Shown one piece after another: positions 18,896 to 27,895 of a stretch of 64,000 nucleotides of DNA. The stretch covers positions 100,865-164,864 of the forward strand of contig NZ_JADGMV010000007.1 in the NCBI RefSeq assembly GCF_015234355.1, written 5' to 3'. Below the pieces are notes generated by a model. The model had not been told where the DNA came from. It worked only from the letters and a program-made list of their open reading frames with translations, and searched no databases. Position 1 is the stretch's first letter, and each line of letters opens with the position of its first letter. Made by a program: the position numbers and the translations under genes. Source of the DNA: Psychrobacter sp. NG25. Lineage in GTDB: Bacteria; Pseudomonadota; Gammaproteobacteria; Pseudomonadales; Moraxellaceae.

Positions 18896-19789
18896 ATGAA
18901 ATGGCAAGGTCGACGTGGTAGTTCAAACGTACGCACCAGTAGTGGTGGCGGTGGAAAGATGGTTGGTAGTGGTATCGGTGGTATTATCATTGCTGGTATC
19001 TTATGGCTAGTATTTGGGGTAAACCCAATGACGGCTTTGCAGACAGGTCAAGCCGTTACTGGCGGTGGAAGTAGTGATACCTCTACTGAAGTTGCAACCA
19101 GTACGGATCGGGATACACAGTTTGTAAAAGTAGTACTGGCTGACACAGAAGAAGTGTGGCATCAAATATTTAATGAAGCAGGTAGTACCTATAAAGAGCC
19201 TTCATTGATTTTGTTTAATGGTCAAGTGAGTTCAGCTTGCGGTAGCGCTAGCGCTGCGACAGGTCCGTTTTATTGCCCAGCAGATCAGACTGTTTATTTA
19301 GACAAATCATTTTTTGTAGAAATGAGTCAAAATCTTGGTATTACAGGTGATAAGCAAGGCTCTAGTGATGAAGGTAACGAAGGCAAAGCGGGTGATTTTG
19401 CTCAAGCTTATGTCATCGCGCATGAGGTTGGTCACCATGTGCAGACGTTGCTAGGTATTAGTCAGCAAGTCAACGAAGCCAGTCGTCAGGTCACGCGTGC
19501 AGAAGCCAACAAATTGTCAGTACTACAAGAGTTGCAGGCAGATTGCTTCGCAGGTGTTTGGGCGCAGCGTAATCAAGAGCGTGTACAATTCTTGGAAGCG
19601 GGCGATATCGATGAAGCTATCAATGCAGCCAGTCAAATCGGTGATGATCGTTTAGCGAAGGCCAGTGGTGGTGCAGTTGTACCCGATAACTTTACCCATG
19701 GGACCAGTCAGCAGCGTGTGCAATGGTTCACTCGTGGTCTAGAGAGTGGTAGCGTACAGTCTTGTGATACGTTTAGTGGAGCGCTATAA
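18896..19789 (+). CDS. Neutral zinc metallopeptidase (YpfJ family)
   Basis: The 297-residue protein begins MKWQGRRGSSNVRTSSGGGG, the signature start of the YpfJ/KPN_02809 family, followed by a single membrane helix (about 22-40) that places the rest in the periplasm. The zinc motif is HEVGHH (176-181), followed by LQADCFAGVWA with the third ligand region, and TGPFYCPADQTVYLD before it. Physiological substrate is unknown in the family. The start at 18896 follows TGAGGA; five extra upstream residues are possible but not family-like. Ends in a long palindromic terminator. Confidence 0.88.
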   Translation: MKWQGRRGSSNVRTSSGGGGKMVGSGIGGIIIAGILWLVFGVNPMTALQTGQAVTGGGSSDTSTEVATSTDRDTQFVKVVLADTEEVWHQIFNEAGSTYKEPSLILFNGQVSSACGSASAATGPFYCPADQTVYLDKSFFVEMSQNLGITGDKQGSSDEGNEGKAGDFAQAYVIAHEVGHHVQTLLGISQQVNEASRQVTRAEANKLSVLQELQADCFAGVWAQRNQERVQFLEAGDIDEAINAASQIGDDRLAKASGGAVVPDNFTHGTSQQRVQWFTRGLESGSVQSCDTFSGAL

Positions 19790-19832
19790 GGGTACTAGAT
19801 ATCATGATAAGCGTATTTATTTTCAATACGCC

Positions 19833-19888
19833 TTAGCTAGACACAAAAAAGCCTGCAATCAATTGCAGGCTTTTTTGTGTCTAGCTAA
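19833..19888. terminator. Near-perfect 56-bp palindromic bidirectional terminator
   Basis: TTAGCTAGACACAAAAAAGC and its continuation to CCTGCAA pair perfectly with the right half up to 19888 around a loop of two to four bases. The A-run and T-run fall inside the arms, so it serves both the metallopeptidase gene and the opposing glycine-zipper gene. Confidence 0.9.
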
Positions 19889-19926
19889 AATTCTATCAAG
19901 GTAATATTCAGCCTTGATAAGATCAA

Positions 19927-20166
19927 TTAGCGAGTTTGGTCAAGAATATAAGCACCAGCACCACCTACAGCAGCACCACCAAGTGCGCCACGAGCGATGT
20001 CTTTGCTGTCGCCGTTACTTTTAAGAACAGCACCTGCAGCAGCGCCAACAGCAGCACCTTTAGCAGTATTGCTCAAGCCACTGTTGTATCCGTTAGTTGC
20101 ACAGCCGCCCATGATAAGAGCAGAGCTAGTAAGGGCTGTCATCGCAATAGTTTTAGCAAATTTCAT
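19927..20166 (-). CDS. Small glycine-zipper lipoprotein
   Basis: The 79-residue product has a signal peptide ending MGGC (Cys22) and two Gly-zipper stretches, GAAVGAAAGAV and GALGGAAVGGAGAYI, that pack membrane helices in the YMGG/OsmB/SlyB-like lipoproteins of the outer membrane. Precise function is unknown. A longer reading frame begins upstream at 20259, but AGGTGAT just before 20166 and the signal peptide fix the start here. Confidence 0.8.
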   Translation of the reverse strand: MKFAKTIAMTALTSSALIMGGCATNGYNSGLSNTAKGAAVGAAAGAVLKSNGDSKDIARGALGGAAVGGAGAYILDQTR

Positions 20167-20553
20167 AATATCACCTGTTAAGTTATCAAGTTGGTTGATC
20201 ATAATCAAAACACGATATTTGCATTGTCCAAGTATTTTGGTACTGGTATAAAGTATCAAGATACTTGGGCAATAGTCTTAAAATAACCTATTGTGTTACC
20301 GCAAGACATATCATGGTCTATATTAATAAAGACTGCATTAAATGTATCAAAAATTGATACTGCTGTCGATTTGTGTAGCAGAGTATGCCTATACTAACCC
20401 AACTAATAATTTATGCGCGTAGTAAAAGCGCTATTCTTTGCAAATATCCTGTAAAGGATGTTTCTCCACTGTGTCCTTGACGGATGTTTTTCTGGAAGTT
20501 ATTGTACTTGTATCGATAGTAAGTCGGTTGAGACTACTGATTACCATTTTTAG
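20167..20553. other. Spacer between rho terminator and glycine-zipper gene
   Basis: I see no ORF in this AT-rich region. It must hold the glycine-zipper promoter. A CTTGTATC at 20508-20515 resembles the core of the 108-bp repeats but the flanks do not match. Confidence 0.45.
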
Positions 20554-20600
20554 CTTAAATAGAAAAGACCGCTCGAAAGCGGTCTTTTCTATTTAAGTTA
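20554..20600 (-). terminator. Intrinsic terminator of rho
   Basis: Twenty-base perfect arms (20554-20573 and 20578-20597) centred on a CGAA tetraloop, GACCGCT/AGCGGTC at the apex and A/T runs at the base, lie 43 bases past the rho stop codon. Confidence 0.9.
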
Positions 20601-20642
20601 AATGTTTGCTTATTAATAAGCTAAAGCAACTCGGCGCTAGCA

Positions 20643-21911
20643 TTAGTTTTGTGATTTACGTTTCATTTGCTCAAAGAATTCGTCATTGGTCTTCGCTTCT
20701 TTTAGGCGATCCAACAAGAATTCAGTTGCTTGTACGCCATCCATCGGCTGTAGCAATTTACGTAAAATCCAAACTTTACGCAATTTATCTTCATCAAGCA
20801 GGCGCTCTTCGCGGCGAGTACCAGATTTTTTGATATTAATCGCAGGGAAGACACGTTTTTCAGCCAAATCACGCTCAAGCGTAATCTCTTGGTTACCTGT
20901 ACCTTTGAATTCTTCAAAGATAACGCTATCCATCTTACTACCAGTATCAATAAGGGCACTGGCAATAATCGTCAAGCTACCACCTTCTTCAACATTACGT
21001 GCAGCACCAAAGAAGCGTTTTGGACGCTCAAGCGCATTGGCATCCAAACCACCCGTAAGTACTTTGCCAGATGAAGGGATGACGGTGTTATAAGCACGAG
21101 CAAGACGTGTAATTGAGTCAAGTAAGATGACCACATCTTGCTTATGCTCGACCAAACGCTTGGCTTTTTCGATGACCATTTCAGCCACTTGCACATGGCG
21201 CTGTGGTGGCTCATCAAAAGTAGAGGCAACGACTTCACCGCGTACCGTACGTACCATCTCAGTGACTTCTTCTGGGCGCTCATCTATCAATAGTACGATG
21301 AGATAACACTCAGGATTGTTACGAGTAATTGACTGTGCGATGGTCTGTAGTAGCATCGTTTTACCGGCTTTTGGCGGCGCAACGATAATAGAGCGCTGAC
21401 CTTTACCAATTGGTGCGATCAAGTCGATGATACGACCCGTCAAATCTTCGGTTGTACCATTACCCAGCTCGAGTTTTAAATGCTCAGTTGGGAATAGTGG
21501 GGTTAAGTTCTCAAAGATAAGTTTATGACGTGAGCGATCTGGCGTATCAAAGTTGATTTCGCCAACCTTTAGTAGCGCGAAATAACGCTCAGAATCTTTC
21601 GGTGGACGAATCGTACCAGCGATACTGTCACCCGTTTTTAGGCTAAAGCGACGAATTTGGCTAGGGCTGACGTAGATATCATCAGGACCCGCTAAATAAG
21701 AGCCTTCTGATGAGCGTAAAAAGCCAAAACCATCCGGTAGAACCTCAAGGACGCCGTCACCATAGATGGCTTCACCGTTACGGGCATGGGTTTTTAGGAT
21801 AGCAAAGATAATGTCTTGCTTACGGCTACGTGCCATATTATCAAGACCCATTTCTTTTGCGATAGCCAATAGCTCAGCGATTGATTTTTTCTTTAATTCA
21901 GTAAGATTCAT
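20643..21911 (-). CDS. rho: Transcription termination factor Rho
   Basis: The 422-residue hexameric RNA helicase has the N-terminal Rho_N helix bundle ([22 protein letters not shown]), the cold-shock-like primary RNA site ([15 protein letters not shown]), Walker A APPKAGKT (about 178-185), Walker [17 protein letters not shown], the Q-loop and R-loop [21 protein letters not shown], and a normal C-terminus. Length matches E. coli Rho (419). It lies downstream of trxA as in many gammaproteobacteria but is separated from it by a terminator and about 520 bases. Confidence 0.98.
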   Translation of the reverse strand: MNLTELKKKSIAELLAIAKEMGLDNMARSRKQDIIFAILKTHARNGEAIYGDGVLEVLPDGFGFLRSSEGSYLAGPDDIYVSPSQIRRFSLKTGDSIAGTIRPPKDSERYFALLKVGEINFDTPDRSRHKLIFENLTPLFPTEHLKLELGNGTTEDLTGRIIDLIAPIGKGQRSIIVAPPKAGKTMLLQTIAQSITRNNPECYLIVLLIDERPEEVTEMVRTVRGEVVASTFDEPPQRHVQVAEMVIEKAKRLVEHKQDVVILLDSITRLARAYNTVIPSSGKVLTGGLDANALERPKRFFGAARNVEEGGSLTIIASALIDTGSKMDSVIFEEFKGTGNQEITLERDLAEKRVFPAINIKKSGTRREERLLDEDKLRKVWILRKLLQPMDGVQATEFLLDRLKEAKTNDEFFEQMKRKSQN

Positions 21912-22349
21912 AGATAGGTCATTAGCAAGTGATCAGATGAGAGATGCCATTAGCAGCACAAGTCACGACATTGATTAAAACAACGATAATATGGCGATAG
22001 AGGGTGCGTGCACAGAGCTAGGATTTATGTAGTTTGGGTGTTACATGTCAGCTTATGTACGAATTGCAGTCGTTTGATGCAAGGTAATAAGAAATAAATA
22101 TAAAGAAGGCTACATAAGAGTCTGCGTCAAAAACTCAATATCAGTAATTGTGTTTAGTCATTTCGTTCAGCAATGGTGTTTATAACGACGATTGTGTTTT
22201 TGTTGATAAACACGAGGAGAATAGCGATAAGACACTTATGAAAACAATTAGTTTTCTGTTGTCAGCAGACTATACGGTCTTCACAATGGCATTGTCAATA
22301 AATTTTGCCAAAAAAGTCGTATAATCGAGTCTTTTGCATAAAAAATAAG
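21912..22349. other. Leader region of rho
   Basis: Between the trxA terminator and rho lie about 440 bases without a credible ORF. Rho commonly attenuates its own synthesis through such a leader; no specific rut-like C-rich tract stands out by eye. Confidence 0.4.
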
Positions 22350-22386
22350 CAAAAAAGCCACTATCTTAGTCAGATAATGGCTTCTT
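22350..22386 (-). terminator. Terminator of trxA
   Basis: Read leftward, AGCCATTATCTG and the complementary GATAGTGGCT (one mismatch) are followed by six T, 45 bases beyond the trxA stop codon. Confidence 0.8.
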
Positions 22387-22429
22387 CTACTGCATTGCAG
22401 TTTTTAACATATGCTTGGCTAGCACAAGC

Positions 22430-22756
22430 TTATAGATGCTTGTCTAGTACTTTTGCCAATTCAGCTTTTGGCTGTAAACCCATTACTGAATCAACTTTTT
22501 CGCCACCTTTAAATACAAACAGGGTTGGGATGTTGCGAATACCAAAACGGCTAGCCGCTTGTGGGTTGCTATCAACATCTACCTTAACAATTTTGATTTT
22601 ACCTTGGTAGTCAGCGGCTAAATCTTCTAAAATAGGAGCGATGGCTTTACAAGGACCACACCAAGCGGCCCAAAAGTCTACCAATACTGGTACGTCTGAC
22701 TCTAGTACGTCTTTATCAAAGTCTGCATCGGTGGTATGGAAAATAAGATCTGACAT
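22430..22756 (-). CDS. trxA: Thioredoxin
   Basis: The 108-residue thiol-disulfide reductase has the active site WCGPC at residues 32-36 (Cys33, Cys36), the fold residues DFWAAW and the cis-Pro loop [13 protein letters not shown]. Size and N-terminus match thioredoxin 1. The start at 22756 follows AGAGAG; an in-frame ATG at 22798 adds 14 unlikely residues. Divergent from the pseudouridine synthase gene. Confidence 0.96.
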   Translation of the reverse strand: MSDLIFHTTDADFDKDVLESDVPVLVDFWAAWCGPCKAIAPILEDLAADYQGKIKIVKVDVDSNPQAASRFGIRNIPTLFVFKGGEKVDSVMGLQPKAELAKVLDKHL

Positions 22757-23139
22757 AGTTTTCTCTCTTGTTTTATTATTTCTATCGTCATGCATCATAT
22801 TATATCTTGGTTAGATAGTAGCGTGATGAGTGACCAAAGAATCGTTTAGAAGTGGTGAAAATGTGCCATTATATTAACATGTTTGCTCAAACTTGACAGA
22901 TGCAGGCTGGTTAAATTGTTTAACAATTGCCATTAGCACAATAAATCGACACACAATAATATAGATTATATTTTGCCTGGCAGTTGATTGTGCTATTCGT
23001 ATCTTTTATTGAATTATTGCCACTATTTACCATGCCTGACGTATCCCCTTTATACTTGAAATCGCCAGCTGTCTCACATTTTAGTCCATAAATAATTCTG
23101 TTTTTTACCTTTACGCCTTAATATAAGTAGCCCATTTTT
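22757..23139. other. Divergent spacer between trxA and the pseudouridine synthase gene
   Basis: The region is AT-rich and must contain two outward promoters. A small palindrome AATTGTTTAACAATT sits at about 22914-22928. No ORF or RNA gene is evident. Confidence 0.45.
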
Positions 23140-23853
23140 ATGCTTTTTACTGATGAAGAAGTCAACGCTCTTAATGTTCAAGAGAACGCCCGTCCGCTTG
23201 AGTTTTTTCAAGCATTTGCACGAGATATTACTGTCTATGAAGATGATGATATTTGGGTGGTGGATAAACCCGTGGGGCTATTAAGCGTCAATGGTAAAAC
23301 GCTGAATGTGAGCTTGCTGGCAAGGCTTGAGCGCGTCAATCCAGCAGTCAAGTTGATTCATCGTCTGGATATGGATACCTCAGGGTTGCTCATTTTCGCA
23401 AAAAACGCAGCAGCACAAACCCATATCAGTAAGCAGTTTATTGAGCGTTTACCGCAAAAAAAATACCAAGCCCGTGTCTTTGGACAGTGGGAGAGTGTTG
23501 GTGCAACTGGCAAAATATCAGTGCCAGTACGCTACGAGCCTGCGACCAAACCGCGCCACATCGTCGACCACGATTGGTCAAAGCATGCGTTAACTATGTA
23601 TGAAATATTGGCTCATGAAGAGTGCAATGGTCATGCAGTGACACGAGTGATGCTAAAGCCGGTTACCGGTCGTAGCCATCAACTACGTGTCCATATGGTG
23701 CATGTTGATCACGTGATGATTGGCGACCCCATTTATGCTGAAGGGACTGCGTTAGGGATTGCGCCAAGACTCAATCTGCATGCACAACACTTACGTCTAA
23801 AGCATCCCGTATTGGGTGCATGGATGGACTGGGAAAGCCCAAGCCCTTTTTAA
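23140..23853 (+). CDS. RluA-family RNA pseudouridine synthase
   Basis: The 237-residue enzyme converts uridine to pseudouridine in rRNA or tRNA. The catalytic motif HRLDMDTSG spans residues 74-82 with Asp77 as nucleophile, preceded by WVVDKPVGLLSVNGK and followed by VTGRSHQLRVHM and GDPIYA. There is no S4 domain, and the compact size fits RluA itself (23S U746 and tRNA U32) rather than RluC or RluD. The exact target cannot be read from sequence. It is followed 42 bases later by a monooxygenase gene. Confidence 0.88.
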   Translation: MLFTDEEVNALNVQENARPLEFFQAFARDITVYEDDDIWVVDKPVGLLSVNGKTLNVSLLARLERVNPAVKLIHRLDMDTSGLLIFAKNAAAQTHISKQFIERLPQKKYQARVFGQWESVGATGKISVPVRYEPATKPRHIVDHDWSKHALTMYEILAHEECNGHAVTRVMLKPVTGRSHQLRVHMVHVDHVMIGDPIYAEGTALGIAPRLNLHAQHLRLKHPVLGAWMDWESPSPF

Positions 23854-23895
23854 CCAAGTTTTTTAGATAAATCATGCAAAAACAAGGACGGTATT

Positions 23896-25533
23896 ATGCT
23901 TGATATCATAGCAGCAAAGCAGGCGTCAAGGCAGGCAGTGAAAAGACGCTTTCAATCTAAAAAGGCGCGCTTAGACACGCCAGTAGATTATGAAGTACTT
24001 ATCATCGGCGCAGGAATTGCTGGTATAGGTATGGCTTGCCGATTGCAGCAGCAAAAACACAAAGGGCTGTTTGGTCATAAAAACCCAGGTCAACGTAAAC
24101 GTCAATCATCAAAACAGCAGCAGAAAAGCTCGCAGCGGTTTGCGATTTTAGAAAAGCGTACAGATTTGGGTGGTACATGGGATTTATTTACTTACCCCGG
24201 CATTCGCTCTGACTCTGATGCATTGACGTTTGGCTACAGTTTTAGGCCGTGGTTGAACCATAGGATTTTGGCAAAAGGTGGGGACATTAAGCGTTATATT
24301 GCTGATACGGCGCAGGAGTTTGGTATTACTGAGCATATTCGCTATCAGCATGAGGTGCAGCAGCTTTCTTGGTCAAGTAGCAGCCAACGATGGACGGCTA
24401 TGGTAAAAAACCACGTTAGCGGTGAAGTGTTTACTCTAACAGCTAAGTTCGTCGTCGGTGCCACTGGTTATTACGATTATGAGCAAGGTTATAAGCCTCA
24501 TTTTGATCAAGAAGAAGCGTTTGAAGGCCGGATAGTCCATCCGCAGCATTGGCATAATGTCGACTATCAAGATAAAAAGATAGTCATTATCGGGAGTGGT
24601 GCGACGGCGATGACGTTGCTGCCAGCGTTAGTAGATGAAGAAGCTGAGCAGTGCGCACAATACGTCACTATGCTGCAACGTTCACCCACTTATGTGGCAA
24701 GTGTGCCAGGCGACGATTATGCGCTTGATTGGCTGTCAGGCAAGTTTTCACCTCTATCAAAAGAGCAGGCCTATATGGTATTGCGTACCCGCAATGTACT
24801 CATACAACAAGGTACTTACCGAGCGGCTATAGTAGCCCCCAAATTTATGAAAGCGCTACTAAAGCGTGGCGTCAAAACAGAACTAAAAGGCAGCGATGTC
24901 GATGTGGCGCATTTTGTACCCGATTATAATCCTTGGGACCAACGGATATGCGCAGTACCAGATAGTGATTTATTTAAAGCGTTACAGGGTAAACGCGCAG
25001 CAGTAGTGACTGACCAAATAAGCCATTTCACGAAGACAGGTATCATGCTCAACTCTGGCAAACATCTCGATGCAGATATCATCGTGACAGCAACAGGGCT
25101 AAAGATACAAATGCTGGGTGGTGCAAAAGTATATATCGATGGAGAGGTAGTAGATATCGGTACACGCATGACTTATAAAGCAGTCATGATTGAAAATGTG
25201 CCCAATATGGCAGTGCTGTTCGGTTATACCAATGCCTCATGGACGCTAAAGATTGATTTGGCCTGTCAGTATGTGATGCGACTACTTGGCTATATGGATA
25301 AGCATGGTTATCAAGTAGTATTAGCGGAAGCGCAGAGTGAGCATGGCACTGCCCATGTCCAATCAGAGACTGTGATGGGCGCGCTATCCTCAGGATATGT
25401 CAAGCGCGCTCAAAACGAGCTACCCAAGCAAGGTGATATCTATCCTTGGCGGGTTACAAACAACTATCTCAGCGACCGAATAGTGCTCAAATACCGTAAA
25501 ATAAAGGACGATTGGCTACGATTCAGTCGCTAG
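23896..25533 (+). CDS. Flavin-containing (Baeyer-Villiger type) monooxygenase
   Basis: The 545-residue protein has two dinucleotide-binding sites: FAD at VLIIGAGIAGIGMA (35-47) and NADPH at IVIIGSGATAMT (229-240). Between them lies FEGRIVHPQHW (209-219), a match to the type I Baeyer-Villiger fingerprint FxGxxxHxxxW, and GGTWDLFTYPGIRSDS follows the FAD site. Such enzymes insert oxygen into ketones or oxidise heteroatoms; the substrate is unknown. A Lys/Gln/Ser-rich insertion (about 53-80) interrupts the usual tight beta-alpha-beta FAD motif before AILEKR. It shares a strand with the pseudouridine synthase but no obvious function. Confidence 0.85.
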   Translation: MLDIIAAKQASRQAVKRRFQSKKARLDTPVDYEVLIIGAGIAGIGMACRLQQQKHKGLFGHKNPGQRKRQSSKQQQKSSQRFAILEKRTDLGGTWDLFTYPGIRSDSDALTFGYSFRPWLNHRILAKGGDIKRYIADTAQEFGITEHIRYQHEVQQLSWSSSSQRWTAMVKNHVSGEVFTLTAKFVVGATGYYDYEQGYKPHFDQEEAFEGRIVHPQHWHNVDYQDKKIVIIGSGATAMTLLPALVDEEAEQCAQYVTMLQRSPTYVASVPGDDYALDWLSGKFSPLSKEQAYMVLRTRNVLIQQGTYRAAIVAPKFMKALLKRGVKTELKGSDVDVAHFVPDYNPWDQRICAVPDSDLFKALQGKRAAVVTDQISHFTKTGIMLNSGKHLDADIIVTATGLKIQMLGGAKVYIDGEVVDIGTRMTYKAVMIENVPNMAVLFGYTNASWTLKIDLACQYVMRLLGYMDKHGYQVVLAEAQSEHGTAHVQSETVMGALSSGYVKRAQNELPKQGDIYPWRVTNNYLSDRIVLKYRKIKDDWLRFSR

Positions 25534-25553
25534 ATTGGATGAGTGGTTGTCCT

Positions 25554-26495
25554 TTAATGCGTATCGATAAAATTCGCGACTTGTTTGCTTAGCATCTGCC
25601 ACAGCGTCTCTTGAGCGCTTTTACTGCCCCAAGCGTTATGCGGGCTAAAGATAACACGCGGATGGTTCTTTAAGCTCAATAGCGGATCATTATTAGCAAT
25701 AGGTTCCTGCTCAAACACATCGCTGGCATAACCAATGATTTGCTCGTTATTAATCGCATCAGTCAGCGCTTGGCTATCGACGATACCACCACGAGCGACA
25801 TTGACGATGAGTGGTTTCTTTGTCATTTTTGCTAAGGTATCTGCATTAATAAGGTGCTGAGTTTGTGCATTTAATGGGCAATGCAAGCTTAGAACATCAG
25901 ACTGAGCAAGTACGTCCTCAAACGCTGTATATTCATCATTACGCGGCGCACGTCCTTGTTGCTCCGCCCACAATACATTCATACCAAAGGCACGCGCGAT
26001 TTCGGTGACGCGTTTACCGATGGTGCCAACCCCAATAATACCTAACGTTTTATCTTCCAAATCTATTAGCGGAATATCAAGCAGGCAAAAATCACCCTTC
26101 GCTTGCCACGTGCCATCAGAGACTTTTTGATGGTAATGAATGCCTGCGCGCATTGCGTTTAGCATGAGCATAAACGTATGCTCGGGCACGCTTTTGACTG
26201 CATAACCAGCGACATTAAAAAGCGCAACACCGTGCTCATTACAAGCGTCTTGATCGACATTGTTCATGCCAGTGGCCGTTAGTTGAATGAGCTTGAGCTT
26301 GGGCAGTTTGCTTATTACTTCAGCGTTAATCTGCACCTTATTGGTAATGATAATATCGGCGTCTTTACAGCGCTCTAAAATAACGGCAGTATCTTTTGGA
26401 GTGTCGTTATAAGTGACATAGTCGCTGATGCCTGTTGGGGCAGGTAAGTCGATGCCCTCAGAAAAAGTACCTTTATCTAAAAAAACCGCTTGCAT
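25554..26495 (-). CDS. D-2-hydroxyacid dehydrogenase (hydroxypyruvate reductase-like)
   Basis: The 313-residue NAD(P)-dependent dehydrogenase has the Rossmann motif GIIGVGTIG (152-160) and the catalytic triad Arg235 (NVARGG), Glu264 (EQEP) and His286 (SPHNAW). The catalytic-loop ATGMNNVD and FNVAGYAVKSVPEHT resemble glycerate dehydrogenase / hydroxypyruvate reductase (HprA). The family alternates are lactate or phosphoglycerate dehydrogenases; there is no ACT domain, which excludes SerA. Stand-alone, convergent with the monooxygenase gene, whose stop lies 20 bases away. Confidence 0.85.
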   Translation of the reverse strand: MQAVFLDKGTFSEGIDLPAPTGISDYVTYNDTPKDTAVILERCKDADIIITNKVQINAEVISKLPKLKLIQLTATGMNNVDQDACNEHGVALFNVAGYAVKSVPEHTFMLMLNAMRAGIHYHQKVSDGTWQAKGDFCLLDIPLIDLEDKTLGIIGVGTIGKRVTEIARAFGMNVLWAEQQGRAPRNDEYTAFEDVLAQSDVLSLHCPLNAQTQHLINADTLAKMTKKPLIVNVARGGIVDSQALTDAINNEQIIGYASDVFEQEPIANNDPLLSLKNHPRVIFSPHNAWGSKSAQETLWQMLSKQVANFIDTH

Positions 26496-26750
26496 GGTTA
26501 TTCCTTATCGAATGGGTATTTTAAAGTTAGTTTTAATGATTATCGAGGTAATGTAGCATGTTGCCTTAGTCAATCAAAAGCGGTTGATTAAAAATCATGG
26601 TATTAAAACGATGATCAGAAGCAGTAATCAAAAATAATGCGTGGAAAATTGAAGCTGACCTACTGAGTGACTATGAGTCAAAACTGCGAGGTATCAGTTA
26701 TCAATGAGCTGTCTGGTGCTTAACGTTTTTAACGTGAGAGATAAAATGAT

Positions 26751-26788
26751 AAAAAACCCTTACGCCATAATTGATGTAAGGGTTTTTT
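26751..26788 (-). terminator. Terminator of the two-component operon
   Basis: AACCCTTAC and GTAAGGGTT pair around a 12-base loop with A and T runs on the two sides, 40 bases beyond the response-regulator stop codon. Confidence 0.85.
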
Positions 26789-26827
26789 ATAAGGGTTTCG
26801 CCGTGTTTATTGGTTATAAATAATAGG

Positions 26828-27784
26828 CTATAGCGAAAAACGCTTGCGCAATTTGCCAATAAAACTACGTACCCGATTGCTTAAATCAATACGAATATCA
26901 TTTTCAGGGTCGTGCTCTACTTCGTGACGTTTGACCAACTCAGGGCTGGCTTTGAGATTGCTATGATGGCGAAACGCGCGGTTGACGCTAATCTCTAGCA
27001 GGCTGGCACGCATCGGTTTTGGTAAGCAACGATACACCTGACCTTTGTTAATAAGATCAATCAATAAACTGGCATCTTGAAATTGTGTTTGTACTAACAC
27101 CACTAGGTGCGGTGCATCTTGCTTTAAGGTGAAGATAATAGGAGCGATATTCTCACCGGCAACATTAATATCTGTGATACAAACACCGATATCATAGTTC
27201 GCAAGATAATCGTAGGCAGTTTCTAAACTGGTAGCATGTAGTACTTTGTAGCTGTTTGAAAACTGCTTACGAATTTGCTCAATCAACTCGTCGTTCTCAT
27301 CTATGACCAACAGTGTTTGCTTATTATCTGAGCTGTCGATTTGATCTGCATTTTCATCAGGGTTGTACGTCAAAGCAATTTCGGTGGCACGGCCAACAAC
27401 TGATTGAAGCTCTTCAGATTTACACGGTTTGGTCAAATAACGATAAATTTCGCCGTCGTTAATAGAGCCAATAATAGCGTTCAGATCGGCATACCCAGTA
27501 AGCAGAATACGCATGGTCGATGGTGAAACTTCTTTGACTTCTCGTAATATGTCAACACCAACACGCTCAGGCATACGTTGGTCGCTGACGGCCACGTGCA
27601 CGTGGTTATTTTTGATGTAATCAATATATTCGTTGGGGTCAGTGGTAATGAAAACATCATGACTTTTGCGAAAGAGCAGTTTCATTGAGCGCAAAATACG
27701 TTTTTCATCATCGATAAACGCAATTTTTGGTTTAGGTTCAGTACTTAGAACAGACGGCTGTATATTGTCTTCAATCTCATTCAT
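26828..27784 (-). CDS. Response regulator with two receiver domains and no output domain
   Basis: The 318-residue protein has a canonical receiver domain (about 20-140): acidic pair Asp25/Asp26, phospho-acceptor Asp68 (VAVSDQRMP), the Thr in LLTGYADL and Lys in YLTKPCK. This flavour is usual in regulators joined to HD-GYP domains. A second receiver (about 150-275, LLVIDENDELIEQI, ICITDINV-type Asp in GVCITDINVAGEN, CLPKPMR) is more divergent. About 45 basic and acidic residues follow, ending RSFIGKLRKRFSL, without a DNA-binding or enzymatic domain. It follows the histidine-kinase gene by 111 bases and is its likely partner. Confidence 0.85.
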   Translation of the reverse strand: MNEIEDNIQPSVLSTEPKPKIAFIDDEKRILRSMKLLFRKSHDVFITTDPNEYIDYIKNNHVHVAVSDQRMPERVGVDILREVKEVSPSTMRILLTGYADLNAIIGSINDGEIYRYLTKPCKSEELQSVVGRATEIALTYNPDENADQIDSSDNKQTLLVIDENDELIEQIRKQFSNSYKVLHATSLETAYDYLANYDIGVCITDINVAGENIAPIIFTLKQDAPHLVVLVQTQFQDASLLIDLINKGQVYRCLPKPMRASLLEISVNRAFRHHSNLKASPELVKRHEVEHDPENDIRIDLSNRVRSFIGKLRKRFSL

Positions 27785-27895
27785 GTTCGTATCCTTACGA
27801 TGAATAGTAGGGGCTAAATTATAGGTATTGTTCCTTTTATCAGTGCAGCTCGGTTATGCGCTGCACTGACAATATAATTAACGCTTCGCTTATGC

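Noticed and set aside
20508..20515. Possible fourth copy of the 108-bp repeat (CTTGTATC)
   Set aside because: Neither the left end TATAGTC at the expected offset nor matching internal blocks are present.
20686..21283. Several antisense and alternate-frame ORFs inside rho
   Set aside because: They lie in the highly conserved rho coding region, have low-complexity or biased translations, and no ribosome-binding site; they are frame shadows.
23140..25533. Functional link between pseudouridine synthase and monooxygenase
   Set aside because: Adjacency and same strand alone do not support a pathway; no shared substrate or regulator is visible.
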